A DNA stretch of 11,154 bases from CAZHTS01 sp964535315. Its GTDB lineage: Bacteria; Chloroflexota; Anaerolineae; Anaerolineales; Anaerolineaceae. The stretch lies in contig CAZHTS010000121.1 of the NCBI GenBank assembly GCA_964535315.1, positions 1 to 11,154 of the forward strand, in the 5' to 3' direction. Positions 1-5,592 of the stretch are shown one piece after another (within the stretch, counting starts at the first letter, position 1; each line of letters starts with the position of its first letter). The notes under the pieces were generated by a model. It made no database searches. It was not told where the DNA came from and worked only from the letters and a program-made list of their open reading frames with translations. Made by a program: the position numbers and the translations under genes.

Positions 1-1
1 C

Positions 2-64
2 TGCTTTGATTTGCGTTCGCTGCCGCTGGAACGGCTGCGCAGTGAGCCGGCAGAAGATGGATGA
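2..64 (+). CDS. Possible C-terminal end of an upstream gene (partial)
   Basis: An open frame enters from the left edge and gives about 20 residues (CFDLRSLPLERLRSEPAEDG) before a TGA at 62-64. The charged, Pro/Glu-containing tail is plausible for the end of a protein. Another frame (from base 3, stopping at 69-71) is also open, so the choice rests only on residue composition. No function can be given. Confidence 0.3.
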   Translation, partial: CFDLRSLPLERLRSEPAEDG

Positions 65-67
65 GGG

Positions 68-97
68 GTGACGGGCGGCCCAGGATCGGGGTATACT
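68..97 (+). promoter_or_regulatory. Candidate promoter of the alpha/beta hydrolase gene
   Basis: A GTGACG -35-like hexamer (68-73, four of six matches to TTGACA) and a TATACT -10 hexamer (92-97, five of six) are separated by 18 bp. The predicted start near 104 leaves a leader of about 50 bases before the ATG at 157. The assignment comes from sequence match only. Confidence 0.45.
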
Positions 98-156
98 GGG
101 GGAAGACCCAGGGTGGGGGGCAGGTCGCCATCATCATCACAGCGGAGGGAAGCAGT

Positions 157-954
157 ATGCAAACAGTTACTTCTCGGGATGGAACCCCGATTGCGTTCGA
201 TCAGGTTGGCAGCGGCGCGGCGCTGCTGTTGGTGCACGGCACCGGCAGCGATCACAGCCGCTGGGGGCTGGTCTTGCCAGAACTGGCGAAGCATTTTACG
301 GTGGGCGCAATGGATCGCCGCGGCCGGGGTGGCAGCGGGGACGCGGCGGCGTATACGATTGAAAGCGAGTACGAAGACATCGCCGCGGTCGCCAACGCCC
401 TGGCGGCGCAGACGGGCGGGCCGGTGGACGTGCTGGGGCACTCATATGGCGCGGCCTGTGTGTTGGGCGCCGCCGGCAGCATCCCCCATCTGCGCCGGCT
501 GATTCTATACGAACCGCCGATGTTGTCCGAGCAGCACAGCCCGCAGCGCACCGAACTGTTGGCGCGCATGGATCAGGCGCTGGCAAACGGCGAGCGCGAG
601 GCGGTGGTGATCCTGATGATGTGCGAGATGCTGGGGATACCGGCGGCGGCGATTGACCGGCTGCGCGGCACGCCGGCCTGGGCCGATTCGGTGGCGGCGG
701 CGCACACTATCCCACGCGAACTGCGGGTGAGCGCGGCATACGGCAGCGTCTCAGCGGGATTCGGCCAGATTGCCGCTCCGGCGTTGTTCTTGCTGGGCAG
801 TGAGAGCCCGGCGCATTTCAAGCTGACCAGCGAGCGCCTGTGTGCGCTGCTGCCCGATACGCGGCTGGTGGTGCTTCCCGGTCAGCAGCACAGCGCCATG
901 CTGACCGCCCCGGCGCTGTTCAGCCAGGAGGTAGTGCGCTTCCTGAAAGAATAG
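157..954 (+). CDS. Alpha/beta hydrolase fold protein
   Basis: This 265-residue protein has the single-domain layout of soluble cytoplasmic alpha/beta hydrolases. The oxyanion-loop HG lies at residues 27-28 (LLVHGTG). A DRRGRGGSG loop at 53-61 matches the family's DxRGxGxS. The nucleophile elbow is GHSYGA with Ser96. The catalytic His is probably His245 in PGQQHSAM. The acid is uncertain: the usual Asp position after the GlySerGlu at 214-216 reads Ser217, so Glu216 or another residue may serve. The start at 157 is preferred over an in-frame ATG at 61 because GGAGGGA lies at 144-150 with a 6-base gap, and residues before it are unlike the family. The substrate is unknown; esterase, lactonase or similar. 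The gene stands alone on its strand and ends at a strong hairpin. Confidence 0.85.
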   Translation: MQTVTSRDGTPIAFDQVGSGAALLLVHGTGSDHSRWGLVLPELAKHFTVGAMDRRGRGGSGDAAAYTIESEYEDIAAVANALAAQTGGPVDVLGHSYGAACVLGAAGSIPHLRRLILYEPPMLSEQHSPQRTELLARMDQALANGEREAVVILMMCEMLGIPAAAIDRLRGTPAWADSVAAAHTIPRELRVSAAYGSVSAGFGQIAAPALFLLGSESPAHFKLTSERLCALLPDTRLVVLPGQQHSAMLTAPALFSQEVVRFLKE

Positions 955-1029
955 CACAGCGGTTCATCAGGGTTCTGTTTCCTGGCTGATCTCGTTCGCA
1001 TCCTGTTGAAACGGTGTAACTTTGGTAGA

Positions 1030-1070
1030 TTGAGGGTTTGTTTTGCGCTTTGCGCAAAACAAACCCTCAA
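1030..1070. terminator. Perfect 19-bp hairpin terminator between convergent genes
   Basis: Bases 1030-1048 pair without a mismatch with 1052-1070 around a TTT loop. The stem carries GAGGGTTTGTTTTGCGC on its left arm. A TTTTT run (1072-1076) follows on the plus strand, so it fits an intrinsic terminator for the hydrolase gene. It also lies about 23 bases after the minus-strand hemerythrin stop and may stop that transcript too, though no U-tract follows on that side. The rest of the 955-1092 gap shows nothing else. Confidence 0.85.
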
Positions 1071-1092
1071 ATTTTTAATAGGGCAGGGGTTA

Positions 1093-1644
1093 TTAACTTG
1101 CCTCCTGTGCGAGTTTTTCGGCCAGGGCCAGGTATTTTTCGTGCACGCCGGCGCCGGTTTCTTCGTGTTCGACGGTCTCAAAAGCGGCGAGGAGGGTGGA
1201 GTGCTGGTCGGCGGGGATGACGCGGTCGGCGAGGGGGAAGAGGACCTGATCTTCCTTCTGGATATGCTGGCGCAGCAGCTGCGCATAGCCGGTGACGTTG
1301 GCCAGCAGGTCGGCGCGGGCATCCGCATCGCCGGCCTGCATGCGTTCGGCGGCGGCGCGCATGCCGCGGGTGAAGGCGCGCCCCTGGTCGTGTTCGTACA
1401 GCATGACGCCGATTGGGCCGCCCTGAACGGGCACGCCGCGGGCGGATAGGGCCTTGAACAGCACGCCTTCCTCTTTGCGGTGATGGCAGCCGTCGGCAAA
1501 GCCTTTGATAAAGTCGGCGGCGTCGAGGAAGAAGCCGGGGCGCACGGTCTGGCCGGCGCCCAGCCGCCCGGCGGCGGTTTCGAGGGCGGTGATCACACGC
1601 TCGATGACGCGGTGTTCGGAAGATAAAATTTCGGTTGCCTGCAT
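1093..1644 (-). CDS. Hemerythrin-like (HHE domain) diiron protein
   Basis: This 183-residue soluble protein fits the cytoplasmic HHE/hemerythrin family, four-helix bundles that hold a non-haem diiron centre and act in O2, NO or iron handling. Likely ligands in order are His11 (SSEHRVIE), the His55-x3-Glu59 pair (CHHRKEE), His85 (LYEHDQ) and the His127-x3-Glu131 pair (RQHIQKE). His160 in VEHEE is a further conserved-looking histidine. The start at 1644 is chosen over an in-frame ATG at 1764 because AAGGAG lies just upstream (bases 1651-1656) and homology-like sequence begins at MQATEIL. It is divergent from a Crp/Fnr regulator gene, with a shared 110-bp control region, which suggests control by oxygen or nitrosative stress. 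The exact ligand is not readable. Confidence 0.85.
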   Translation of the reverse strand: MQATEILSSEHRVIERVITALETAAGRLGAGQTVRPGFFLDAADFIKGFADGCHHRKEEGVLFKALSARGVPVQGGPIGVMLYEHDQGRAFTRGMRAAAERMQAGDADARADLLANVTGYAQLLRQHIQKEDQVLFPLADRVIPADQHSTLLAAFETVEHEETGAGVHEKYLALAEKLAQEAS

Positions 1645-1673
1645 GGTGCACTCTCCTTGTGATTGGTAAAGCC

Positions 1674-1715
1674 ATAATACGATATTGTTTATCTTATTTC
1701 TTTGCGCTGGCGCAA
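1674..1715 (-). promoter_or_regulatory. Hemerythrin promoter with FNR-geometry activator box
   Basis: On the minus strand a TATTAT -10 hexamer occupies 1679-1674. The -35 position is poor (AAGAAA). Immediately upstream lies the perfect palindrome TTGCGCTGGCGCAA (1702-1715), readable as TTGCG-N4-CGCAA, the same length and spacing as the FNR/DNR box TTGAT-N4-ATCAA. Its centre is 29.5 bp from the first base of the -10, which equals the class II activator position (-41.5). The adjacent Crp/Fnr protein is the natural candidate to bind it; that link is inferred. Confidence 0.6.
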
Positions 1716-1739
1716 GTTCCAGGCGCAGTGAAAATCGGC

Positions 1740-1745
1740 TACAAT
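1740..1745 (+). promoter_or_regulatory. -10 element of the Crp/Fnr gene; near-leaderless start
   Basis: TACAAT matches the -10 consensus at five of six positions. Transcription would begin near 1752, only about 3 bases before the ATG at 1755, and no Shine-Dalgarno sequence is visible in the 20 bases before that ATG. The -35 region (TTCCAG at 1717-1722) is weak and abuts the 1702-1715 palindrome. Confidence 0.45.
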
Positions 1746-1754
1746 TACAGTACG

Positions 1755-2492
1755 ATGAATGCAACTGCGGATTTGTCTCTTCTCGTTGAGCGTATGCGCT
1801 CTGCGTCGTTGTTCAGCGGTCTGGCCGTCGCCGATCTACAGGCGATTGCCGCGGCCGGGCACATGCGTTCCTTCCCGGTCGGGGCGTATTTGTTCTTGCA
1901 GGGCGATCCGGCCGAGCGGGTGTACCTGCTGGTGGCGGGGCGGCTGAAGTTGATTCAGACGGCGGCGGATGGGCAGCAGGCCCTGCTGGGGGTGCTGACG
2001 CCGGGGATGCTGTTGGGGGCGGTGGCGCTGGCGCGGGTCGAGAGCTACCCGCTCTCGGCGCAGGCGGTGGAAGACTGCCGGGCGGCCTACTGGACGCCGG
2101 CGGAGTTGATGGCGTTCGTGCGGCGCTCACCGGAACTGGCGATGAACGCCATGAAGATCATGGCCGACCACGTCCAGGAGTTTCAACAGCGCTACCTGCA
2201 ACTGGCCACCGAGCGAGTGGAACGCCGGCTGGCGCGCACCCTGCTGCGCCTGGCCAGCCAGGCCGGACGCAAGACCGCCGAGGGGGTGTTGATCGATCTG
2301 CCGCTCACCCGCCAGGACCTGGCGGAAATGAGCGGGACGACGTTGTTCACCGTCAGCCGCACGCTGAGCCAATGGGAGGCGCAGGGCTTGGTGGCGGTGG
2401 GGCGCGAGAAGGTCGTCATTCGTTTTCCGCACGGGCTGGTGCGCATCGCCGAAGATTTGCCGGCCGCCCCGACCCGCGATGCGGGCGCCTGA
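1755..2492 (+). CDS. Crp/Fnr-family transcriptional regulator
   Basis: This 245-residue cytoplasmic DNA-binding protein has the Crp/Fnr layout. A cyclic-nucleotide-binding-like beta barrel spans about residues 18-120 (LFSGL, FPVGAYLFLQGDPAERVYLLVAGRLKL). A long dimer helix covers about 125-160, and a winged helix-turn-helix about 184-225 (LTRQDLAEMSGTTLFTVSRTLSQWE). It has a single cysteine (Cys108), so it cannot hold an FNR-type 4Fe-4S cluster. The GE..R cAMP pocket signature is not seen (LGAVALARVESYPLSA). The recognition helix keeps the SR of FNR's E-x2-SR but has Phe where FNR has Glu. A DNR/HcpR-like haem or NO sensor or a redox regulator is possible. The ATG at 1755 is preferred because residues coded upstream of it do not resemble the family. 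Its neighbour across the divergent spacer is a hemerythrin gene, a likely target. Confidence 0.9.
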   Translation: MNATADLSLLVERMRSASLFSGLAVADLQAIAAAGHMRSFPVGAYLFLQGDPAERVYLLVAGRLKLIQTAADGQQALLGVLTPGMLLGAVALARVESYPLSAQAVEDCRAAYWTPAELMAFVRRSPELAMNAMKIMADHVQEFQQRYLQLATERVERRLARTLLRLASQAGRKTAEGVLIDLPLTRQDLAEMSGTTLFTVSRTLSQWEAQGLVAVGREKVVIRFPHGLVRIAEDLPAAPTRDAGA

Positions 2493-2520
2493 GGGCGGCG
2501 GTCGACCTGGTTTTAAAGCC

Positions 2521-3372
2521 CTAATTCGTCTGGACGACGACCCCGACCAGCCCCGACCCGGTGTGTGTCGAGAGTCCGGGGGTTAATTCGGCAATGATGA
2601 TTTCTTCGGGGCAGCGCACCGTTGCTCGCAGCGCGGTCTCCATTTCTGCGGCGCCTTGCGGGTCGTTGACGTGGATGATCGCCAGACGGCTGAGCCCCTG
2701 AGATCCTGCTGCCGTTTCCATTAACGCCAGCACGCGCTCCATGGCTCTTTTACGCGTGCGAATTTTTTCGAGCAGGTTTAATTTTCCGTCCTGAACGGTC
2801 AGAATCGGTTTGATGTTCAGCGTATCCGCCAGCCCGGTCACAAATTTGCTCGCCCGGCCGCTGAGCGCCAGGTATTTTAGCGTCGACAGCATTGCAAAGG
2901 TGTGCGTCTTCTTTTGAACTTCCTGCACGCGAGACACGATTTCATCCATGCCGGCGTTTTTTGCGGCGGCCTCGGCGGCGGCCAGGGCCATGAAGCCCTG
3001 CGCCATCGAGAGATTTAACGAATCGATCACCTGGATGTGCTCGCCAGGAAAATGCTCGCGGGCCAGCATTGCGGAAGTGTAGGTAGAACTGACCCGGCTG
3101 GATACGCACACGCACACGATGGCTTCGGCGCCGCGTGCAAAGGCAGACTTGAACGCGTGGGTAAAATCACCCGGGTTGGGCGCTGAAGTTGTGGGCAGGC
3201 AGTTGAGCCGGTCTACTTTTTCAAACAGCAGGCGGTCGTCGATGTCGACGCCGCTTGTGTACGATGTTTCGTTAAAATGGATGCCGATGGGAATCTGGTG
3301 AATATGATGCTCTGTTGCCACCTGTGGGGGCAGGGAACTGTCTGTATCGGTAATTACTGCTATGTTGGGCAT
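2521..3372 (-). CDS. DegV family protein (FakB-like fatty-acid-binding)
   Basis: This 283-residue protein has the full length and motifs of the DegV family. Known members bind a fatty acid; FakB presents it to the FakA kinase for phosphorylation and entry into phospholipid synthesis. Visible motifs are TDTDSSLP (8-15), TTSAPNPGDF (61-70, head-group contact region), SSRVSSTYTSA (91-101), IDSLNLSMAQG (116-126), LKYLALSGRAS (a variant of the LxxLxKGGRI segment), and C-terminal THTGSGLVGV with His270 near the FakB catalytic-site His. The start at 3372 has GGATAAGGAAGC just upstream, inside the end of the MarR gene, and the two genes overlap by 13 bp, so they are probably cotranscribed and coupled in translation. 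No fakA-like kinase is in the window. Binding of a fatty acid is inferred from the family. Confidence 0.9.
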   Translation of the reverse strand: MPNIAVITDTDSSLPPQVATEHHIHQIPIGIHFNETSYTSGVDIDDRLLFEKVDRLNCLPTTSAPNPGDFTHAFKSAFARGAEAIVCVCVSSRVSSTYTSAMLAREHFPGEHIQVIDSLNLSMAQGFMALAAAEAAAKNAGMDEIVSRVQEVQKKTHTFAMLSTLKYLALSGRASKFVTGLADTLNIKPILTVQDGKLNLLEKIRTRKRAMERVLALMETAAGSQGLSRLAIIHVNDPQGAAEMETALRATVRCPEEIIIAELTPGLSTHTGSGLVGVVVQTN

Positions 3373-3797
3373 GCTTCCTTATCCATAACCTTAATCGCTA
3401 ACTCGATCAACCGGATCAACTCGCCGACATTTTCTTCCCCTAATCCTTCGATCAAGCTATCAAAATGTTTTTCGATGGCGTTCTGTTTCTGTTTGATAAA
3501 ACTTTCGCCGTCACCGGTTAGCTGTACGCGTATTTTTCGCCGGTCCTCCTCGCATATTTCCAACGTGAGATAACCCTTTTTGCGCAAGGCGGAGAGTGCG
3601 GTGGTGATTCTTGCTCTGGATACACACAGGGCCTCGCTGAGAAGCGAAGGGTTGATTTCTGCCGCGCTGTGCTGGAACAGGTAGTGCAGGATGTGTAATT
3701 CTCCCTGCCAAAAATCCGCCAGATTGCTGATAACTTCCGTTTCGTACATTTGCACCAGAGATGCGGTCAGGCTGTTTCTCAGTTGGCTCCGATCCAT
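3360..3797 (-). CDS. MarR-family transcriptional regulator
   Basis: This 145-residue protein has the size and helical/winged-helix pattern of MarR repressors. The winged helix spans about residues 48-98: INPSLLSEALCVSRARITTALSALRKKGYL, then the wing with the hallmark DRR (EEDRRKIRVQLT). An AGGGG-type ribosome site (3805-3810, minus strand) lies 7 bases before the ATG at 3797. The gene is the first of a two-gene unit with the DegV gene. The FabT repressor of fatty-acid synthesis is a MarR protein, so lipid sensing is a reasonable but unproved guess. The gene is more AT-rich than the flanking hydrolase, Crp and nagA genes. Confidence 0.88.
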   Translation of the reverse strand: MDRSQLRNSLTASLVQMYETEVISNLADFWQGELHILHYLFQHSAAEINPSLLSEALCVSRARITTALSALRKKGYLTLEICEEDRRKIRVQLTGDGESFIKQKQNAIEKHFDSLIEGLGEENVGELIRLIELAIKVMDKEACPT

Positions 3798-3828
3798 TGT
3801 GTACCCCTGTGGTTATTTAACGGGATTG

Positions 3829-3858
3829 ATAATAAACGGTGTTTATTGTATTCGACAA
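3829..3858 (-). promoter_or_regulatory. Promoter of the MarR-degV pair
   Basis: Minus-strand TTGTCG (3858-3853, four of six) and TATTAT (3834-3829, five of six) are 18 bp apart. The predicted start near 3822 leaves about 25 bases before the ATG. Confidence 0.5.
3831..3847. promoter_or_regulatory. 17-bp palindrome, candidate MarR operator
   Basis: AATAAAC-GGT-GTTTATT is a perfect inverted repeat with 7-bp arms. It overlaps the -10 hexamer and spacer of the MarR gene promoter, where bound repressor would block transcription. Its size fits MarR dimers. Autorepression is inferred from placement. Confidence 0.55.
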
Positions 3859-3920
3859 TTTGCGTTCTGGCAATGGGCGGGGAAGGGGCGTGTGTTTCCG
3901 TGGGAAATCGGCGCGATCTT

Positions 3921-3937
3921 ATTTCTATTATGGAAAT
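3921..3937. promoter_or_regulatory. Upstream ATTTC-type palindrome, candidate ROK operator
   Basis: Bases 3921-3926 (ATTTCT) and 3932-3937 (GGAAAT) flank five bases. One position departs from a perfect ATTTCC-N5-GGAAAT palindrome. The centre (3929) is 115 bp, about eleven helical turns, from the related site at 4038-4050. Confidence 0.4.
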
Positions 3938-3949
3938 TTATACACGGCG

Positions 3950-3961
3950 TTTTTGAGCAAA
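3950..3961. promoter_or_regulatory. TTTTTGAGCAAA upstream site of the transporter promoter
   Basis: This 12-mer is identical to 9732-9743 in front of the ROK genes. Its TTTG-AG-CAAA core is palindromic and centred at 3956.5, which is 62.5 bp upstream of the first base of the -10 hexamer. That spacing is exactly repeated at the kinase promoter. Confidence 0.5.
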
Positions 3962-3985
3962 TTAGGCGATTTCGCCGTATGATTT

Positions 3986-4005
3986 GCTTTGTTTATTGAC
4001 AAAGC
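3986..4005. promoter_or_regulatory. 20-bp inverted repeat over the transporter -35 box
   Basis: GCTTTGT (3986-3992) and ACAAAGC (3999-4005) are perfect 7-bp arms with a 6-bp spacer, covering the TTGACA hexamer. A repressor bound here would exclude RNA polymerase. The spacer side includes GTTTATTG, which also occurs in the MarR palindrome (3841-3848). Confidence 0.4.
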
Positions 4006-4024
4006 CGTTTCGAGATGCTAGAAT
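3996..4024 (+). promoter_or_regulatory. Strong sigma-70-type promoter of the sugar ABC operon
   Basis: A perfect TTGACA (3996-4001) and TAGAAT (4019-4024) are separated by the optimal 17 bp. Transcription would start near 4031, giving a leader of about 90 bases before the lipoprotein ATG at 4122. The surrounding 3798-4121 gene-free stretch holds this promoter, the divergent MarR promoter and the candidate operators listed separately. Confidence 0.8.
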
Positions 4025-4037
4025 AGTATTAACAAAT

Positions 4038-4050
4038 TTCCAAGATGGCA
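4038..4050. promoter_or_regulatory. TTCC-N5-GGCA site just after the transporter start point
   Basis: TTCCAAGATGGCA is a near-palindrome at about +8 to +20 from the predicted transcription start, a usual repressor position. The kinase promoter has ATTTCC-N5-GGCA at nearly the same offset, and the ROK repressor gene is preceded by TTCC-N5-GGAA. Confidence 0.45.
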
Positions 4051-4121
4051 TAATGTCAGGCGTGTCTCTTGCGAATCTGTCGCCCCAATTAAGCGGTTCT
4101 ATGGATAAAGGAGTAAATTTG

Positions 4122-5477
4122 ATGTTCAAGAAAACTTTCTTTGTCGTAATGATCATCGCTACCGTTTTGATGGTCAGTTGCGCCCCGCAGGCTGCGCCAA
4201 CGCCGGCGGCGGCCGAACCCGCCCAGCCCGCGGCCCCCGCCGCGGCCACTCAGCCCGCCGCTCCGGCGGCCGCCTCGGGTGGAGAAGTCACCATTACGGT
4301 TGAAAGCTGGCGTACCGACGATACTGCCGTCTGGGAGGGTACCATCCTGCCCGCCTTCAACGCCAAATACGCCGGTAAGATCAAGGCCGTGTACGCCCCG
4401 ACCAACCCGGATGACTATAACAGCGTGTTGAACAGCAAGCTGCAGGCCGGGCAGGCGGGCGACGTGCTGGCCGTGCGTCCCTTCGACCTGGGGTTGGCGC
4501 TCTATAACCAGAAATTCCTGGCGAACCTGAGCGATCTGAAGGGCATGGAGCACTTTAGCGATGTGGCCCGCAGCGCCTGGATCACCGACGACAAATCGGC
4601 CGTGTATGCGGTGCCGATGGGTTCCGTCATTCATGGCTTCATTTACAACAAGGCCATTTTTGCCGAGTTGGGCTTGAGCGAGCCCAAGACGGAAAAAGAG
4701 TTCTTTGAAGTCCTGGAAGCGATCAAGAAAGACGGCAAGTACACTCCGCTGGCCATCGGCTCGAAGGATCTGTGGGAAGCCGAATCGATGGGCTACACCA
4801 ACTTTGGCCCCAATTACTGGCACGGTGAAGAAGGCCGCCAGGCGTTGATCGCCGGCACCAAGAAGTTTACCGACCCCGAATTTGTCAAGCCGTTCGAGGC
4901 TTTGTCCAAATGGACGCCTTACCTGATCTCGAGCCACGCCGCCCTGACCTATTCTGATGCGCAGAACCTGTTTACCATGGGCAAGGCCGCCATCTATCCC
5001 GCCGGCTCGTGGGAAATCTCGGTGTTTGAACCGATGGTCGATTTTGAGATGGGCGCCTTCAAGCCGCCGCTGCCCGAGGGCGAGAGCAAGTGCTACATTT
5101 GCGACCACGTCGATATTGCCATGGGCCTGAACACCGCCAGCAAGCACCCCGCCGAAGCCCGCACCTTCCTCGAGTGGATGACCACCGAAGAATTCGCCGA
5201 TCTATACAGCAATTCGGTGTCCGGCTTCTTCTCGTTGGCCGATTACCCTATCACGTATAAGGATCCGTTGGCCAGCGTGTTCGCCAGCTGGCGCAAGGAT
5301 TGCGCCAGCACCATCCGTCTGACCTACCAGATCATCAGCCGGGGCGAGCCCAATACCTCGACCATGCTCGAGCAGCTCAGCTCTGAGGTGGTGGGCGGCA
5401 GAATGTCGCCGCAGGACGCCGCCAAGAAACTGCAAACCGGTCTGGAAGGCTGGTACAAACCGCAGCAAAAGCAGTAA
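4122..5477 (+). CDS. ABC sugar transporter, substrate-binding lipoprotein (CUT1)
   Basis: This 451-residue protein is the extracellular solute-binding component of a CUT1-type sugar importer. A lipoprotein signal peptide (MFKKTFFVVMIIATVLMVSC) puts the lipidated Cys at residue 20. An Ala/Pro-rich linker follows to about residue 55, then an SBP_bac_1-type fold starting TITVESW with AVYAVPMGSVIHGFIYNKAIFAELGL, the usual hinge and ligand-pocket segment, and later KAAIYPAGSWE. The start at 4122 is chosen over 3984 because AAAGGAG lies at 4107-4113 and the signal peptide begins there; the strong promoter also overlaps 3984. It heads an operon with two permeases and nagA. The nagA link suggests N-acetylglucosamine or a short GlcNAc-containing saccharide as ligand; the protein sequence alone does not show this. 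Confidence 0.92.
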   Translation: MFKKTFFVVMIIATVLMVSCAPQAAPTPAAAEPAQPAAPAAATQPAAPAAASGGEVTITVESWRTDDTAVWEGTILPAFNAKYAGKIKAVYAPTNPDDYNSVLNSKLQAGQAGDVLAVRPFDLGLALYNQKFLANLSDLKGMEHFSDVARSAWITDDKSAVYAVPMGSVIHGFIYNKAIFAELGLSEPKTEKEFFEVLEAIKKDGKYTPLAIGSKDLWEAESMGYTNFGPNYWHGEEGRQALIAGTKKFTDPEFVKPFEALSKWTPYLISSHAALTYSDAQNLFTMGKAAIYPAGSWEISVFEPMVDFEMGAFKPPLPEGESKCYICDHVDIAMGLNTASKHPAEARTFLEWMTTEEFADLYSNSVSGFFSLADYPITYKDPLASVFASWRKDCASTIRLTYQIISRGEPNTSTMLEQLSSEVVGGRMSPQDAAKKLQTGLEGWYKPQQKQ

Positions 5478-5502
5478 AGGTTAACATTCGCCGGGTTGGG
5501 CA

Positions 5503-5539
5503 GGGGTGTTTTGCGCCGCTTTGCGGCGCAAAACACCCC
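5503..5539 (+). promoter_or_regulatory. 17-bp perfect hairpin between binding-protein and permease genes
   Basis: Bases 5503-5519 pair perfectly with 5523-5539 around a TTT loop. No T-run follows, so full termination is unlikely. A stem here would protect the upstream mRNA end or partly stop transcription, which would give more binding protein than permease, as is common in such operons. The stem core (GTTTTGCGC with its complement) and TTT loop match the hairpin at 1030-1070. Confidence 0.7.
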
Positions 5540-5592
5540 GAACTTCCTTCCCGCCCAATCCTTTTTCACGAAGAAATGGAAAGAGAAGCGCC

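Noticed and set aside
2493..2520. Possible terminator between the convergent Crp/Fnr and DegV genes
   Set aside because: Only an 8-base palindrome (GGTCGACC, 2500-2507) with a short T-run is present; the stem is too short to call.
3691..3999. Open frames on the plus strand between the MarR gene and the lipoprotein gene
   Set aside because: They run over the MarR gene start and both promoters, lack ribosome sites and give no recognisable protein.
4089..5147. A 352-codon open frame on the minus strand antisense to the binding-protein gene
   Set aside because: Its product is low-complexity, rich in Gly, Arg, His and Gln, with no family resemblance; the plus strand codes a clear lipoprotein. 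It is a composition effect of GC-rich coding DNA.
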